DNA of 64,000 nucleotides, from positions 35,851,554 to 35,915,553 of the forward strand of contig OX485803.1 in assembly GCA_950295325.1 (NCBI GenBank). The letters run 5' to 3'. How positions within the stretch are numbered: position 1 is the first letter of the stretch; every line of letters starts with the position of its first letter. Made by a program: the position numbers and the translations under genes. Shown here one piece after another: positions 11,438 to 25,588 of this stretch. The notes under the pieces were generated by a model, which was not told the origin of the DNA, did not search any database, and was given only the letters and a program-made list of their open reading frames with translations. This stretch comes from Polytrichum commune (taxonomy: Eukaryota; Streptophyta; Polytrichopsida; Polytrichales; Polytrichaceae).

Positions 11438-14249
11438 AATAAAATTATATATGTGTGTGTATATATATAACACTATAATTGCTTCCTAAAATGCATTGAA
11501 AGAAATCTAGTTAACTATAGTTATTTCGGCAGATCTTGATTATGTATTCTAAAAATTTCGGGTAATAAATGGATAGCTTCAATTCTTGACCTGCATTTGA
11601 GAAGAAGGTGCACAAAATCCAAGAAAAGTTTTGTATAGTAAATAGCCATGGATTGGCATGAGCAAAGTAAACAACTATAATTGTGGTCTTTCATAGTAAA
11701 GGACAGAGCCTCACGGTTCTACCGTTTTCTTGTTTGGATTCCGAAGTTGAATCGTTGACTTCTACACATATGAAAGAAAAGGAAAAAGAGAAAAGAAAAT
11801 AATGTGAGTTTTTGAATTATTTGACGTGACTATGAGCCCATTCATCTTTCATAACCATGTTTGACCAAACTCCAAGGTAAGGTGTATATGACCTTCCTTT
11901 CGAAAGGTGGTCTCTATGGGTCCTATGTATTCGTTATCCTGTAGAACTTACAAGGTTGTGTGTTTAGTCACGGTGGTGGGTTTACCGGTGTTTCTTTTCT
12001 TCGTCTTCTTTTTCTTTTTTTGGCTCAAGTTTTCTATTGTTGGGGATTAGATGGGTGAGGACTTTATGGTGTTTTAGTGTATGGCCTTCGTCAAGTTCTT
12101 AATAGTAGGTTTTAGTAAGTTTCTGAGTTTTTGAGTTTCGTTATAGAGTGTTCTTGGATGGCTCCCCATACCCCCAACCGTGATGGTGATTAGTGGATTG
12201 ATGTTCCATCCCCTTGTTTTGGGATGTTGGTTAGTGGGTCGTATTTGTTATGTTTGGTTTTTATGCCCGTTTTGGAAATCGGTCATGATAGTATGTAAAT
12301 ACTATGAGTTGTATTGTGTACGCATGGTTTGGGGTTAAGGGGGGTTGGTTATGATTTGGGGCTCCTAGTATGCATTGTATGTCTAGTCTTAGTTTGGCCA
12401 TGCATTGACAAGTGGCGGTGGGGCATGTGCATGTGAGTAGCCAATCAAGTATAGTTGGGTTTGGGGATTTGTTGTTGATGGTTCTGGCATTTGTTAGTGT
12501 AAAAATTGCGTAGCTTCGTTGGCATGTATTGTTTCTAATACGAGGTGTATTGCTTTGTTGTGTCGGGCAATTCGTAGTTTTTTAATATATTGGTTGGTGC
12601 TGGTGGATAGGAGGTGTGGCCAAGTGTCTCTATCATTACTTGGGCATAGAGTGCAATTGGGGTTTAGCTGCGTAGTTGGCCAAAATATATGTTACAATGG
12701 TTGCCCATATATTTTGCGTATCTAGATTTTGATGTTTGAGTAACATTTACGTCAGATATACCAAGTATTTTTTAGGAGTTGAATATTTTGGGGCTTATGT
12801 CTTTGTTGGATAGCCATTTGTCCATGTGTGTGTGTTTATGTTTAGCCATGCTAGTTTTGTGTTACTGATGTTCTTTGCTAATAAAGGTGTGGAGGTTTCG
12901 GATTGAGCCATCGTGTGTGGCGGATCGTGCGCTACCAAGCTAGTACAAAATTGGGTGTGCCATGTGTATGTGGGGGTTGGAAGTTTCTTGGTCTTTGGTG
13001 GCTCCCTCATTTGCCAATTTCTCCGCTATTTCATTGCCAATGATTTGGTGTGTGCACTGACTATTTGTATGGTTATATTTTGTTTTGTCCAAAATATGTC
13101 TTGTATGATGGTTTGTATTAGTAGTTTGTCTGGGTGATTGTGTTGTTAGGATGGATGTTTGATGTGAATGTTGATTAGATATATGCTAGTGAGGTTGTTA
13201 GTGAAGATGTGGGTGTCAAGTTGTGTTGTTTGTATAGCTTTTAATGGCTAGTAATATGGCGTATAGCTTGACTCTAAGGATATTCTAGTAGTAGTAGTAG
13301 TAGTAGTTCTTTTCTTTTTCTTTTCTTGCTATTTGTAGGTTGTTGTAGGGGCTATATATACTCATGTTCCGGCTATGTTTCCTTTTGGCATTTCTAGTTG
13401 GTGGGGTGAAGGAACCATATGTATATATTACACATATGAACCTTCTCAAGCAATGGTCAAGCAAACAACTCAACACCATCATTGTCTATTACATCCATTG
13501 TATCAATTCTTGGGGACTGTTGATTGCACAACGCATGAGCAATGCACTTCAATATTTTGTGTTGAATTAACTGGAATTTTCTACAATGTGGTTTGTTAGG
13601 TATGTTTTGTGTGTTGTCAGTTGTAATTGTGTTTTGTCTAAAATATTGCTTGTGAATTATTAGGCAGTTGTTTGTCAAATCTTGGGATTCAACATATGCC
13701 TCTACAAATGGGGGCTTATATAACATGGAATTGAATGGTTGGTATGTTTTAGTGATGAACCACAAAGACCAAGAGATCTAATTTTTTTGTGTGGTGATGA
13801 TAAAGTTATAGCAAACATCAATTTTTAAAAAAAATGTGAATTTTAGTGTCAAGGAGATTAAATGTTGGTGGTTAATTTTCATTTTTTAAGCTACGTATTT
13901 TGCTACAAACTTGTAACTCTATAGAGGTGATAATTTTGTGTCTGCAAATAAGGTAGTTAAATGTGAGCATGATGCACTTTACATACCTTTGCGTGCACAT
14001 AAAATAATTGCAACAAAGAATTGTTGAAGGTCAAAGACTTTTTGAAGTGTGAATACCACACGATCGTGACGATGTCTACTAACTATTGATAAATGTCTTC
14101 AAATATATTATTGTATATAAGCCAAGGTCTATGTTAATTATAACTAGGATATTCTCTCTAGAAATATTTTTGATAAGATATATTGGGCTAACATGTAGTC
14201 AATCATGTTGTGCATTCTGCAACATGTTCGCGTTGACTTTGGGCATTGT
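11438..14249. other. intergenic DNA with strong G/T strand bias at 12.0-13.7 kb
   Basis: No gene is supported. Between about 12000 and 13700 the plus strand is markedly rich in G and T and poor in A and C, while open frames stay short. A (TAG)n microsatellite lies at 13286-13306. An imperfect 38-bp palindrome (GAAGGAACCATATG paired with CATATGAACCTTC) lies at about 13408-13446. Confidence 0.5.
13286..13306. repeat. (TAG)n microsatellite
   Basis: Seven consecutive TAG triplets followed by a pyrimidine tract. Confidence 0.95.
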
Positions 14250-14257
14250 AGCCACAA

Positions 14258-14671
14258 CTCGGGGAGTGCACTTAAATTTAAGACTAGGAATCATGTGAGT
14301 GCGTACTTTTGACCCCCCTATGTATGTACTAAAAAATCATCTAAAAATTGTAAAAAAAAAATGAAGTTGTTAAACACAATCTAAAGTTCTTTTTGTATAA
14401 ATTTCAAAAAAAATCAATTATAAATATTTTTATATTGATTTTTGAAGCAAAAATCAACGCATTTTAGTTCAAACTTCTATCATTTTTTAAAAATAATTTT
14501 TAAAAACTTTTCGTCCTGAAATTTATACCAAGTGATAGATATATACGTAATGATTTGGCACTTAAAATTTCTTAATTTAAAATTTATTTTAAGGCCAAGT
14601 ATAGTAGGGGGTATGCCATTAAAATGCACTCACGTGTATTCCTAATCTTAACTTTAAGTGCACTCCCTGGG
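14258..14671. mobile_element. hAT-type MITE with 8-bp target duplication
   Basis: A 414-bp element between perfect 8-bp direct repeats, AGCCACAA (14250-14257 and 14672-14679). Its ends are imperfect inverted repeats of about 60-80 bp: GGGAGTGCACTTAAA and TAGGAAT plus GTGAGTGC at the left are matched in the reverse complement of the right end. The interior is very AT-rich with no open frame of note. An 8-bp duplication points to the hAT superfamily, so this is a non-autonomous element moved in trans. Confidence 0.88.
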
Positions 14672-14679
14672 AGCCACAA

Positions 14680-15448
14680 TGTTACGAAGTGACTCAAATC
14701 ATGATCCATTTAGGCAGGTAACCCGTATGGGTTTATAAGACAAATGATGTGAGCTTTTGAACTTGGCGATGATTGTTACCTCCCATGCTCCTTAGCATGT
14801 GAGTATTCTCCTCTTTGGAGTTTAGGTGTAGGTGTAATAGGTATGATGTAGCCACACGAGGGTTGGGAGGATCAAATAGGAATCACAATGGGAGTGGGAG
14901 CATGGCATCTTTTGCCATTATGCTAGAAAACCTTGCAAAGGTGTTTGGATCACCTTTTGCTTTGCCATATGTCCGCTCCAAACAATGCATTGTGTAGTAG
15001 CACCATGTGCGTCTCAAGGTCTTGGAAATCATCAATGTTGGCACAACAAATCGCGAAAGTAGGTTTTCTCTTAAATTAACCACTTTGTTTAGGATCTACT
15101 TCATAGGGATCTTCACATTACCAACAACACACAAATTTTGTAGTGTATTTGGTTCTAACCCATTGGAAGGCTCTTTGATCTAGAATAACATCGTAGACAT
15201 GATTGAACCTAAGCCTTTCTTCTTAAGTATATATGACAAATATATCACCGTAGAAAAGAAAAAGAAAAACATGTTTCTTGTTCACTTTTCCATGCTTGAG
15301 CCAAGCATCTTTGGACAGCAAGTTGGTGAACATGTGCTCAAGAATATTGCTAACCCATAAAGAGATTTGCCCCTTGGTCCGGAGTCTAGTCGACAATGTT
15401 AATTGTTGCTAAGTCTTGTTTGAACCTACAGATCTAGGTGCTTCCACA
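14680..15448. other. intergenic DNA, no feature seen
   Basis: Short open frames only, none recognisable. It separates two foldback elements. Confidence 0.4.
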
Positions 15449-15873
15449 CCATGGGCCACGGGTAGATCACTCCATTGTCAAGTTGAACACCACGTGCGAC
15501 CAAAAAAAATCTTCTTTTGGTAAGTTGCACCACCAAAATGGGTCAAAATTTTATCAATTTTTTTTCATGAGTAGATATACACAGTACCTATGACATAGTC
15601 AAAAGTGGTAACTAAATTTGATGATTTGTTTTTTTCATAAAACATACCATTTCTAACTAGAATGACACAAAATTGAACTAAAACAATTACTAAAAATAAT
15701 AAAGATGACTAAAAATTTCAAAAAAGTATACAAAAGATACTATCAATGGTTATGTATATGTTGAAAAAATATCATAAATTTTAAAATTATATATGGCATG
15801 TAATATAGGGGTAGCAAACTTTGTCCGCACGTGGTGTCAACTTGACAATGAAGTGGCCTCCCCGTGCCATGGG
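15449..15873. mobile_element. foldback (MITE-like) element, about 425 bp
   Basis: Inverted arms of about 60 bp: CATTGTCAAGTTGAACACCA and CGTGCG on the left (from 15471) are matched by CGCACGTGGTGTCAACTTG and ACAATG on the right (to 15850). The match extends outward through CCATGGGCCACGGG and CCCGTGCCATGGG. The interior is AT-rich and non-coding. I could not fix a target duplication, so the superfamily is open. Confidence 0.7.
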
Positions 15874-18800
15874 CTCAGTTAGTACACCATTGCCTTTGTA
15901 GCCATTTCTTGAACAAGTGACCATCGCATTCTCCCAGTGGCTTCCATTCAATCTTATTTGATTGCATAATACACACATTTGCAATACACACATGCCCCCT
16001 TCTTCCATGCAACTTTGATATCTTAGCGAGGTTTGGGAAAATGCAATGTGGAAAATCAACGATGAGTATGCGGTACGCCTTATTGCTATTGAAGACAAGG
16101 GTGACAATAACATCATGTCTCAAATATGAGATGAACCTAACCTTGACGACATAAGACCTATTTCAAGTTGTTCGACTATCCTAGTTGATTCATGTACACA
16201 ATGATGGGTGCGTGTGGATTGTTGCAGACTATCTTGGAGGGTTGAATTTTAGGTGGGGTGACCCAATTGAGTGAAACACAAAACTGTGATCGTGGGTGGG
16301 GCATCAACAAGTTGCATGCGTAATTTCCTATCAAATATGCCCTTATGACCTACATGTCCTTCATTCAACTCTACGTCTTCAAACTACAACATTTTCAATG
16401 ACAAACATTGTTGAATGATTGTTATACAATCAATGATATATTTGCCATTACTTTAGGTTTTTGATGTATTCGTCATAGTGTTGGCACTTTCATCTCCTCC
16501 TCCTTTTTTGAGGCACTCCCCCATCATAATGTTTCTCTTTCCAAAAGAATTACATTGTGCACAACGTTGGTTATCAAGTGGAGGAGGATGATATTATCGT
16601 CAACTTCAAAACCCATGGAATCCTAGCTCATGAATTAATATGTGTTGAAAAGAGGGCAGTGAAAAGGATCATACATTCATGCAAATTCTTATGGATGCTT
16701 TGACCAAGCTAGAAAGTGTTGTCATTGATGCCATTGCAACGATACGTACATATTTATTGTACATATCTTTACTATGTCATCAATTTCTCCCTACAATAAT
16801 ATTGTATTTTTAAAGTGTCCAACCGCAAGCACTTTCTATGTGTGTGTCAAGCTAGTGATAGCTATGTCATGGTGTTCAAGTATGATCCCATCATCTTCAA
16901 TGCCCTCTTTGCAAGCCTTTGAGATTCACTAGCTCGTTCACCTCATGTTGATGTTTATACCACAGTCCGGGGAGTTCTATACAAAATCGGTACATTTCCC
17001 ACCTTTTATAAAACGGTTCGGATTTTTTTTCTTTTCACTCGGAATCTACCGTAAGCCAAAAAAATTTCTCGGTTAAATTCCGAGATTTACCTTCACCATT
17101 CAGCAATTTTCCTAGTTTCTAGATTTTACTTTGGTATATTTCCGAAGTTAAGTATATTAAGTCATATTTTTTTATATAAAATAAAATTGGTGTTATGCTT
17201 TTAAGGGATTGAATTTGTGTTGAAAGATATCCTAAGTATCCCTGGAAGGAGTTGAACCTTGCCAAGCCCCCACTATCTTGGGGCCAAGAATGTAGCCTTT
17301 GAAAAATGTATCGATCCAAAGAGGGTGCATACATTTCTTAGAGGTTGGCTAGTACAACGATACATGCAACCTTGAAATTAATCGACACCTTTAGTATTGG
17401 GAACATAACGAAAGTTATTGAACAAAAAAGTCACTTGCAGAAGACATATAACATGAATGGTTGGCATATAGGAACCAATGCTTGGTTCCATTTTTCCACA
17501 AAGGAATTGCCTCTTCAATGATATTATCAAAGTTCTCATATGGCCCCTCCCAAGCAATTCTAAGAATAGCTACCAAATATTTGTTTTCAACCCAGCGGGC
17601 CTTGAATCACTCACAACCAACACCCAAATGTGATCCCCCAAACCACCATAAGCACCCACAACTTACAATCAACCCACCAACATGAAAATCCAACATAAAT
17701 GTTCCTCGAACCTCCATGCATCACCGAACATCATCACTCACCCTATAATCGATCTATTGTCAAGACACGGCCACAATCACCATAACTACTATTACCCACA
17801 ATTGCAAAACCAAAAGAAAAGATTAAAAAAAAAACTAGCATTTTAGCACTTCATTCAATGTACCCTTGAACGAGATTGACAAGTGGTGCAAGATCGGAAG
17901 CCACCCACTAAGCTTGAAAACATCAATTGAAAATACAAGAGTAGAAGCGGAAGCTTAGAGCAAGAATGGGGTGAAGAGAAAAACCCTAATGGAGGAGTTA
18001 GGTACTTTGCCCAAGGGGCTCAAACTCTTCTTATACTTGTGAGAGAGGGTCCCTGGTTGCTCAAAGCCTCAAAACCCTAATGGGCCTGATGACAACGGAA
18101 CCAACCATAAATTAGCCTCCATGGTTTTGACCTTATGAGTCATGACTCTAGTATTACCATAGTAACATTTCTGCCCTATCCCTAGTCTCTTTGGCTACCT
18201 GCCTAAAATTTAAAAATTGACTCGGTAAATATCCCGAACTATGATGCCTCAACCGGCCATATTGCCGGTCTATTCTCCCTTGAACCGGTTGATTTCCAAC
18301 CTTGACAATTCTACATTGGTACCTCATCCGAATCATTGCAAACTCATTCGGAAATCTCCAAAAAAATTCGGCTAGCTCGTAACTAAACGTCGGTACTCCC
18401 CGTACATTGGTTTATACGCACATGATGGCTGAAACCCAAGGCCTTTGCCCAAATCCCATGAGAATTTCAAGGTTAAGCCATCTAAGGTCGGAATGGTGCT
18501 ACAAAGGGTGGCTTTTTCTAGCACTTGATTTCCGGTATATATTTTCATAGTTTTCACTATGGTCTACCCAATCATAACGGAAATATATATATGAACTAGT
18601 TATTACAACCAATCATGTAGGAACCTAGGGTCTTGGTCTTGGAGAGATAGGTGTAAGTGTACTTGGCCATGCCTATTCAAGGTGTTTCACCTTTGAGGTA
18701 AGGCAATAATCTTTAAGGTTTTTTCACTTCTCTTAGTGTCCATTTTGAGATCACATATTAGTAAAATTAGACTATCTTGAAAGTGAAGCAACACCACAAG

Positions 18801-21495
18801 CAACTTGTGGCACTGTCAATTTCTACTTCTTCTTCCTTTGAATAGTAGTAATAAGAATTGTTATGTTTACCTAGAGGGGGGATTGGGGGAACTCACTATT
18901 GTCACTACTGGCCATAACATATTATTTAGCGTCTCATTGCACAACATATGTTTATAGACTAGTTGTGTATTCATCAAACCCTCCTCTCCAAGCCCACAAG
19001 ATCTTCCATGTTGCATTGAGGGCATCACTACAACCCTTGTAGTTGCACCCTCTCCCCCTTCATGTTGTAGGTGTTTAGTGCATGACCCACGTGTTTTCAA
19101 TTTCCTAGAGTTGTGGGCTAAGGAGGGTACACATGTTTCCACTATATCTAACAATTCAAGCAAGTGCTCCACAAAAGGATATGCTTTGCATAAACTAAGT
19201 TTGACATATACTCTTATTTCCTTCATAAATGCAAGGTATGTTGTTAAAGGAAAAGTAATTAGCCTTCCTTAGTTACCATGCGTAAATGTGTTTATTACTA
19301 AAACTTGAGGTTTTACCGGACTGAAGCACATGATAAGCAATAAGGCAAACCTCAACAAAGGTACATGAGCCACCTTAGGATGCCAATGCTAAGATGAAAT
19401 GAATATGTAAGCTTATCTAGGTTAGAGGCATGCAATCTTTTTGCAAACAATAGCATTGGCGAGTGGCCGCTACATCGATTTGTGCTTAGGCTCCTTACGC
19501 TATGCACTACGTTTTTGTTTCTATCCCCAATGGCGGTCCTACTTTTCCAAATAAAATAAGTGTGTATTGGTGTGCATTCTCGGTGTTGTATGTGGTGATA
19601 GCTAGTTTGTTGACTATAATTAGTGTTATGGTCCATCCTTGAATTATGTACCCTTAACATATACATACTACAACCACCGCTTCGTTTTTCATTCTATTCC
19701 ATCCACACTTCTCTACATGCATTTCAAGTCACATATTTCAAATCTCAATTGACATTCATGATTCCTCCCACCACTAGGATAGTTTGTATGCACCGCCTAA
19801 CCCATGGTCATAGGCCTCTACTTGGTACCAAAAACGATGACATCGTGCCAAATTATTGCTCACAAGTTAAAAGTCATTGCTTATCACTCACATTGACGGT
19901 CCCTTGTCCACACTTGCATATGCACGCTAGATCTTTGTGGTGACTACATAAGCATTGCGAAAGTGAAAGTGAGTGAACAATTATATAGCATTTAAAAAAA
20001 ATTGAATCCGAAAATGACGTTTGAAACCTTCAAAGTACCTTTGTTTGTCCTATTAATGTGGGTTACCATTTGGATTTATGCCTTGCTATAACATTCTACT
20101 AAGCATTTTTTTACTCAAGTTAATCAATATGCATATCAAAGAACATGATATAATTATCTTCGCAAAAAAAGGACAATGCTAGTAAAAAGTTATAACAACA
20201 CGTAAATCCAAATAGTAAACCACGCTAATAGGACAATTCGGTGTAGTTATCAAGTAGGGTCCAATTGAAATGAATCGAACCTCAACCTATACGGGGTTTG
20301 ATCTTCCTTGAGCTACCCTATCCATGAGAAGCCCCAACCACATAACAAAAGATGCTCCACGTTTTTTGTACGCACCATTAAAGAACGTTGGAAAACTTTC
20401 CTTTTCTATTTTCTAGGTGTTTTTGTTTCTTGGAATCCGTACACCATAAATAGTTGGCATTCCACCATTTCGAAATTACCTTCCCCAAAGGTACAAAGTA
20501 TTTTATCACATACAACGCCCTCCTTGATTCATGGGCTTGGAATAATGGGAAGCTTACGTTTTCCCCCTTGGGTTCCTTGTTCACGAGGCGCCTGCTCCTA
20601 TTGAGTGGTCTTGAATCTTCAAGCCTTTGCCCCTTGGGCTCCTCACTACAAATAAGTTACACAAATGTTCGTTCTACAACAATCACAACACCCATATGTC
20701 TGGTTTGTGACATATCATAACAAGTAAACACAGACATCTTTTCCGCTTTTCAAGGATGTGCCTGTATATAGTGGCAAATTCAAAGCCATCATCAATGTAT
20801 CTCCCCGTTCCTCCCGATTCAGCTTCCTAACAACTACTGAGGGAACAATAGTAAAAACAGGCCCGTATAGCTTTAAATGGGTTGACTAGATGAGGTCACA
20901 AGATGTTTTCATAATTCCATCTGGTCTACATAAAATATCTTGGGTTTTGCAGTATTAATCAACGATTTCATCTTCCCCCTTCCCCAATTCGCCCTCCGAC
21001 TCAGCAGGTGTTGTGAACATTCACCCCTTCCCCCCACCCAAGTTGTGCAACTTTAACCACACGCAAATCCGCCGCCCCCATTATTTCATGACATCCAAAC
21101 CGATGAAGATCCTTCGTCATTTACTTAAGGCATGATGAATCCCTTGATCTTATCGAACAACTTTGAATTTGTGTGCCCTTAGCTCGGGCTACGGTCACTA
21201 GGAGAGAGACCTTGCATGTTGGGACACTCCCATGAACAAATGCATCATCAAAGCTAGTTGATAATTATCTTGCCACAAAGCTCGACAAATACTCCACCTC
21301 GAAATCCCCGATTGGCAATTAGACTCCCAAAACTGTCGGAGTCGGAGGAGAGGACAAGTCGTTGGGATGAACAAGAAACTCACCTTCCACTTGTACATAT
21401 GAAGATGCTCACATGTTTTTGCTCTTGTGTTGTGCTCTTGTGTGGCCACTAATAATCTTTGGTAATTAGCCATTTGGATTCTCAAAACATGATTA
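15874..21495. other. 5.6 kb of intergenic repeat debris
   Basis: No gene is supported. Open frames reach 119 residues (18867-19226, minus) but carry no recognisable motif. Words such as TCGGTA, CCGGTT and TCCGAGAT recur around 16960-17100 and 18200-18420, suggesting worn copies of one dispersed repeat. I see no intact element ends. Confidence 0.4.
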
Positions 21496-21586
21496 GGGCC
21501 ACTTTACACACGGACCAAGAGCCGTGACCATGGAAAAAGGCCATCTTCCATGGTCTGACTTCATGGTCCATGGTGTAAACCAACCC
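21496..21586. mobile_element. small foldback related to the Harbinger-type MITEs
   Basis: A 91-bp hairpin-like unit. The left end AGGGCCACTTTACACACGGA pairs with the right end, whose reverse complement begins AGGGTTGGTTTACACCATGG. It is preceded by TTA and followed by TCA, a degenerate 3-bp target site. The terminal TTTACAC word is shared with the elements at 26820 and 28502. Confidence 0.6.
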
Positions 21587-23461
21587 TCAGTCTATCTACG
21601 AAGCCCACCCCAATTTGAATGCCCTCCCACATATGCACACAAAGATGCTTATGTGTTTTTTGCACATTTAGTATGAGATTGCCCTCTTAACTGATATTTA
21701 AGTAAAATTGGACTAAGTCCAAGTTCAAAATTATAACATGATGAATTTTTTCATAAGATCCTATGATAAGATTATACGAGAAGATCCTCCAATAGAATGT
21801 GTGGATAATATTACAATTGTTTTTTGTTTATATTTTTAGTATTCAATGCATACATTATTTATATAAATTTAACATTAAAATGAGATATTTCATATTGTCT
21901 GTCATATTTAATAGTGCAATATTCAAGTAATCCCTAAGCATTTCACATGTCCCATAAAAGTTTGGTCAACCATAAGTGTATCGGTGGATCCATCGATAGA
22001 ATTGAAGCCACCCAACAATCTAGATTTTGAAAGTTCTTCCAAATTGACTTGATTGCATCATTCTTTATGTTTTCCATTGCTTGAGGGTAAAATAATGATT
22101 TTTCAAAACATACAATTAAGATATTTACTTACATAGGGAATTGGGGTTGAAGCAATATCTGATTAGGTAGGTTTAGGTTAATGAAAAACCATTGTAATAT
22201 GTATTTAATTTTACTACAAGGATCACATGGTCAAGTTAATGGCAAATCAACCAATTTTTGAAGATGGAATGGTGCATATTGCTGGTCCATTTCTATAGTG
22301 TTATGTAGCATAATACAATACAACAGTAAATTAAATAAGCTTGCATGCAATTACAATAATTATGTGCATTAAATCTACCAACTTAAACAACCCTTCCACA
22401 TTAATACATTAATGTCTAGTACCTAGACATGTCACTACACAATATGGGACCTACCTAGACATGCGCAATTGTGTTAGACATGAGACCTCACCTCAAAGAA
22501 TTGGCGTAGCTCGTGACACATGCACATGCACAAGTTATTAACCACTTCAATGATCATTTTATAGCAGCCATGACTAAATTGACATATCAAGGGGGCTACA
22601 AATTGAGATTCCGAACACAATGAGGTGTAATATTTTCTCTTATTAATGTCAACCATAATAATAATCCTACACAAACCTTCGTTGAGGTCCTCAAGTGAGC
22701 TAAAAAATGGTTCATGACCGCGGGAACTATCTTTGAGCTCACTCGAGCTCCTCAAATAAGCTCAAATGTGGTTCTCTATAGCGGGATTTCTTGTTTGAAC
22801 TATATTTGAAGAGTTTGTGTGTATTCATAACATTTTTATTCACATTCTTATAAATATACCATGTAAACAATCATGTAATGTTATTCCATCACTACTTTTA
22901 TATTGGTATTGGCATGCTTGACCTCACGGGAGGGCCCCTAATTGGGCACCATGTAGCGAGGTCGCCTAGTTGTGCCATAAATCAAATGGACACGACATTA
23001 GCTTTGACCACTTTCTCCCCCTTCTGTTTGAAAATATTGCACCTCGGCAATGACCAATGGAGGATGATCACGTGTTCTTTGCAGTGATACAAAAATACAA
23101 TTACATAGGTAGGATGTGTATAAGTTATCTAAATTGCACTTTCAACCATAACTTTGTTGTATGTACATAAACTCATCCACTAGGAAGGTGGAAACACATT
23201 GAACCATCTTATGACCTTCAACCTTTTTGATGTTTTACCTATGGAAAAGACATATCAATGACTCCAGGTTACCTAATCAGGTGCCAAATTGGAAATGAAT
23301 AAGCCTCAACATGAAGGGGTGTTTCTTATGCTAGAGCTCTTTTTATCCACAATGAATGAGTTTACATAGACACCACGACAATCCAACCCTTACCTATTTA
23401 GCTTTTACCACCGAAACAAATGTGGTTTGATTGTATAACTAAAGAATAATTCTAAAAGGAG
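21587..23461. other. intergenic DNA, no feature seen
   Basis: AT-rich, with no recognisable coding sequence or element ends on either strand. Confidence 0.4.
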
Positions 23462-23709
23462 CATATGAACCTTACAATGGCGGGACACCAATGTCCCATA
23501 ATACACCGGTTACACCCTAAAGCCCACATCGACATAAAAATTGGTCAATCGCATGCGATCCAAGCAACGTGGAGATTATCTCGACGTCTTGTACACGCCT
23601 TGATGTTCGAGTTGGTTTCTACTTTCAATCACTTACAACCACAAAAACAATCATTAAGGAGGCTCTGATTTATTTGGGACACCGGTGTCCTGCCATAAGG
23701 TTCATATAT
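23462..23709. mobile_element. foldback element, about 248 bp
   Basis: Left end ATATGAACCTTACAATGGCG plus GGACACC is matched in reverse complement by the right end, GGACACCGGTGTCC and TGCCATAAGGTTCATATAT. The right arm contains a perfect 14-bp palindrome, GGACACCGGTGTCC. A target duplication is not clear. Confidence 0.65.
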
Positions 23710-24558
23710 AGGGGAAATAAACACACATAGAGGGATGTAATCTCAACACGTCATGATATTCCAAAGTTGAATATATCCCTAAAGTTTCAATAGGCTAGGC
23801 CATTTTGGATCTTAAGCCATTGTATGGTTGTGTTTAACGTGTCACTTTAATACAATCCATGATATTGATTGACATGTTGTACACCAAATACCATTGGAGA
23901 TTATTCTAGGTCGATGACATTGAAGTTGTGGGTAAGCGTGTCATATTGTTGTCAACCCAAGGGCACACTTTACAACTAAGATGTACTACAAAATACGAGT
24001 TGCATTTCTAACTTGGAGCTTTGGGTTAATGTGAGGTAGTTTTGGACTACAACTCATAACATTTCAAGTAGACGATGAACTTGCATGGAATTCCACATGG
24101 CAAGTATAGGGATTTTTGAGCATGGTTGTAGGGGATTTTCCCGAGACAACTCTTGAATGTAGGTGGAGCGTAATGTGTGGCAAGCAAGACGGATAACCTA
24201 TCACAATTTGTTAGAAATATGTATTCTAATACCATTCATGTTTACTTTGTAATGTGACTATTGGAGCTATAGCAAAAGGTTTCTTTATGTGCATCTACTA
24301 TGCCATGGTTTTTCTTCTATGCAATACTTTTACTACACATTAAAAAAAATTCATGCAATAAGTTTATATTACATAGTGTACAAAGATGAATTTAATGATT
24401 CATACCCCATAAATAGAGATTAAAAAAAATCAAGAAATGCTAAATCAACATATACAAACATCAATACAAAAAATTACAAACACTTTCTTTCTTCTCTCGT
24501 CCAGAATGCACTCTCGTATCCAAATGAAAAATATGAGGTGTTTTTTATGACTCATTTT
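23710..24558. other. intergenic DNA, no feature seen
   Basis: No gene or element boundary recognised. Confidence 0.4.
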
Positions 24559-24806
24559 GGGTTTACACTAAGGGCTTGTGACCTCCAAAGGAATTTGGGC
24601 TATATTCCATGGACTTCTCTATCTTTTGATCCAAAAAGTGGGCTACCATGGTCATTTAAGAGCCACAATCAAATACCTTGAGGGTATGTGTACACCAAAG
24701 CTCCTAAATGACCATGGTACCCCTCATTTTGGATGAGACCATAGAGAAGTCCATGGACGCTATAGCCCAAAGTTTTTTGGAGGGCACAAGCACTTAGTGT
24801 AAACCC
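24559..24806. mobile_element. long-armed foldback element
   Basis: Two arms of about 105 bp with a loop of about 35 bp. The left arm runs GGGTTTACACTAAGGGCTTG, then TTTGGGCTATA, CCATGGACTTCTCTAT and TACCATGGTCATTTA. The right arm is its reverse complement with scattered changes. Inside the outer GGGTTTA it starts CACTAAG and is bounded by TA on each side, so a TA target is possible, but the termini are not resolved. An RNA crossing it would fold into a long hairpin. Confidence 0.75.
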
Positions 24807-25573
24807 AAGTTCATGCTACAAATTACATCATACATGTCTTCAAGATTCATCCCATAAAAATTCCTTAGAATCCCGGTCAACATCGTCCATACTTGCCACG
24901 TGGGAATCCATGTAGATTTTTCATACACTAATTTTTGTTGGGTTGTAGTCCAAAACTACCTTCATGTAAACCTAAAGCAGGGGGCCGTGGCACTCTCAAC
25001 CAGTGAGAATCAAGAGCCATGGCCTAATGGCTTTTGTGTAAACATGGCCTTAGTGTAAAAATGCCCTTAGAATCAACAACATTGTCATTAGTCTCCAAAC
25101 CAATTTAGAAGACTAGGAATTAGATTAGAAATTTACAAAAACAGAAACATAAACTAAATCCATTGTAATACTCTAGAGTTATTTGCAATGTCTCTCAAAA
25201 GGAGACGAAACTGTGGATTTGATCCTTCTTTGAGAAAAAATTCTATTAAAAATGTGTTGGTTTGTCATGTGTAATAGCACCAAGCGCAAGAGTGCCATGA
25301 GGAGGCAATAGAGATGACTATCATGAGGAAGTTGTCATCACAAACAGGACAAGGCGCAAACAAAGCGAAGGGTCCTGGTGGAGAAGTAGTTAAAAGAAAC
25401 TACTTAACCACCTAATGTTAATGGAAAATAGATGTCACAATATGACTAGACTCTAATTTTAGAATAGTATATTTATGATGTTACATATAGGAGACATAAA
25501 CACGGCCTTCTTGTATTTAGTAAAACAAAATTGTAGACGATTAGATTAATTCTAGATTTAAAAGACTACACAA
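24807..25573. other. intergenic DNA with a diverged relative of the 26.8-kb MITE
   Basis: The stretch 24890-25075 shares worn words (GGAATCCATGTAGA; a CCAxTGAGA word; GAGCCATGGCC) with the inside and right end of the element at 26820-27317. It is probably an old relative. No gene is seen. Confidence 0.45.
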
Positions 25574-25588
25574 GGGGGGGGGGGGGGG
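25574..25588 (+). repeat. G15 homopolymer
   Basis: Fifteen uninterrupted G residues. Such tracts are rare and error-prone in sequencing. Confidence 0.95.
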
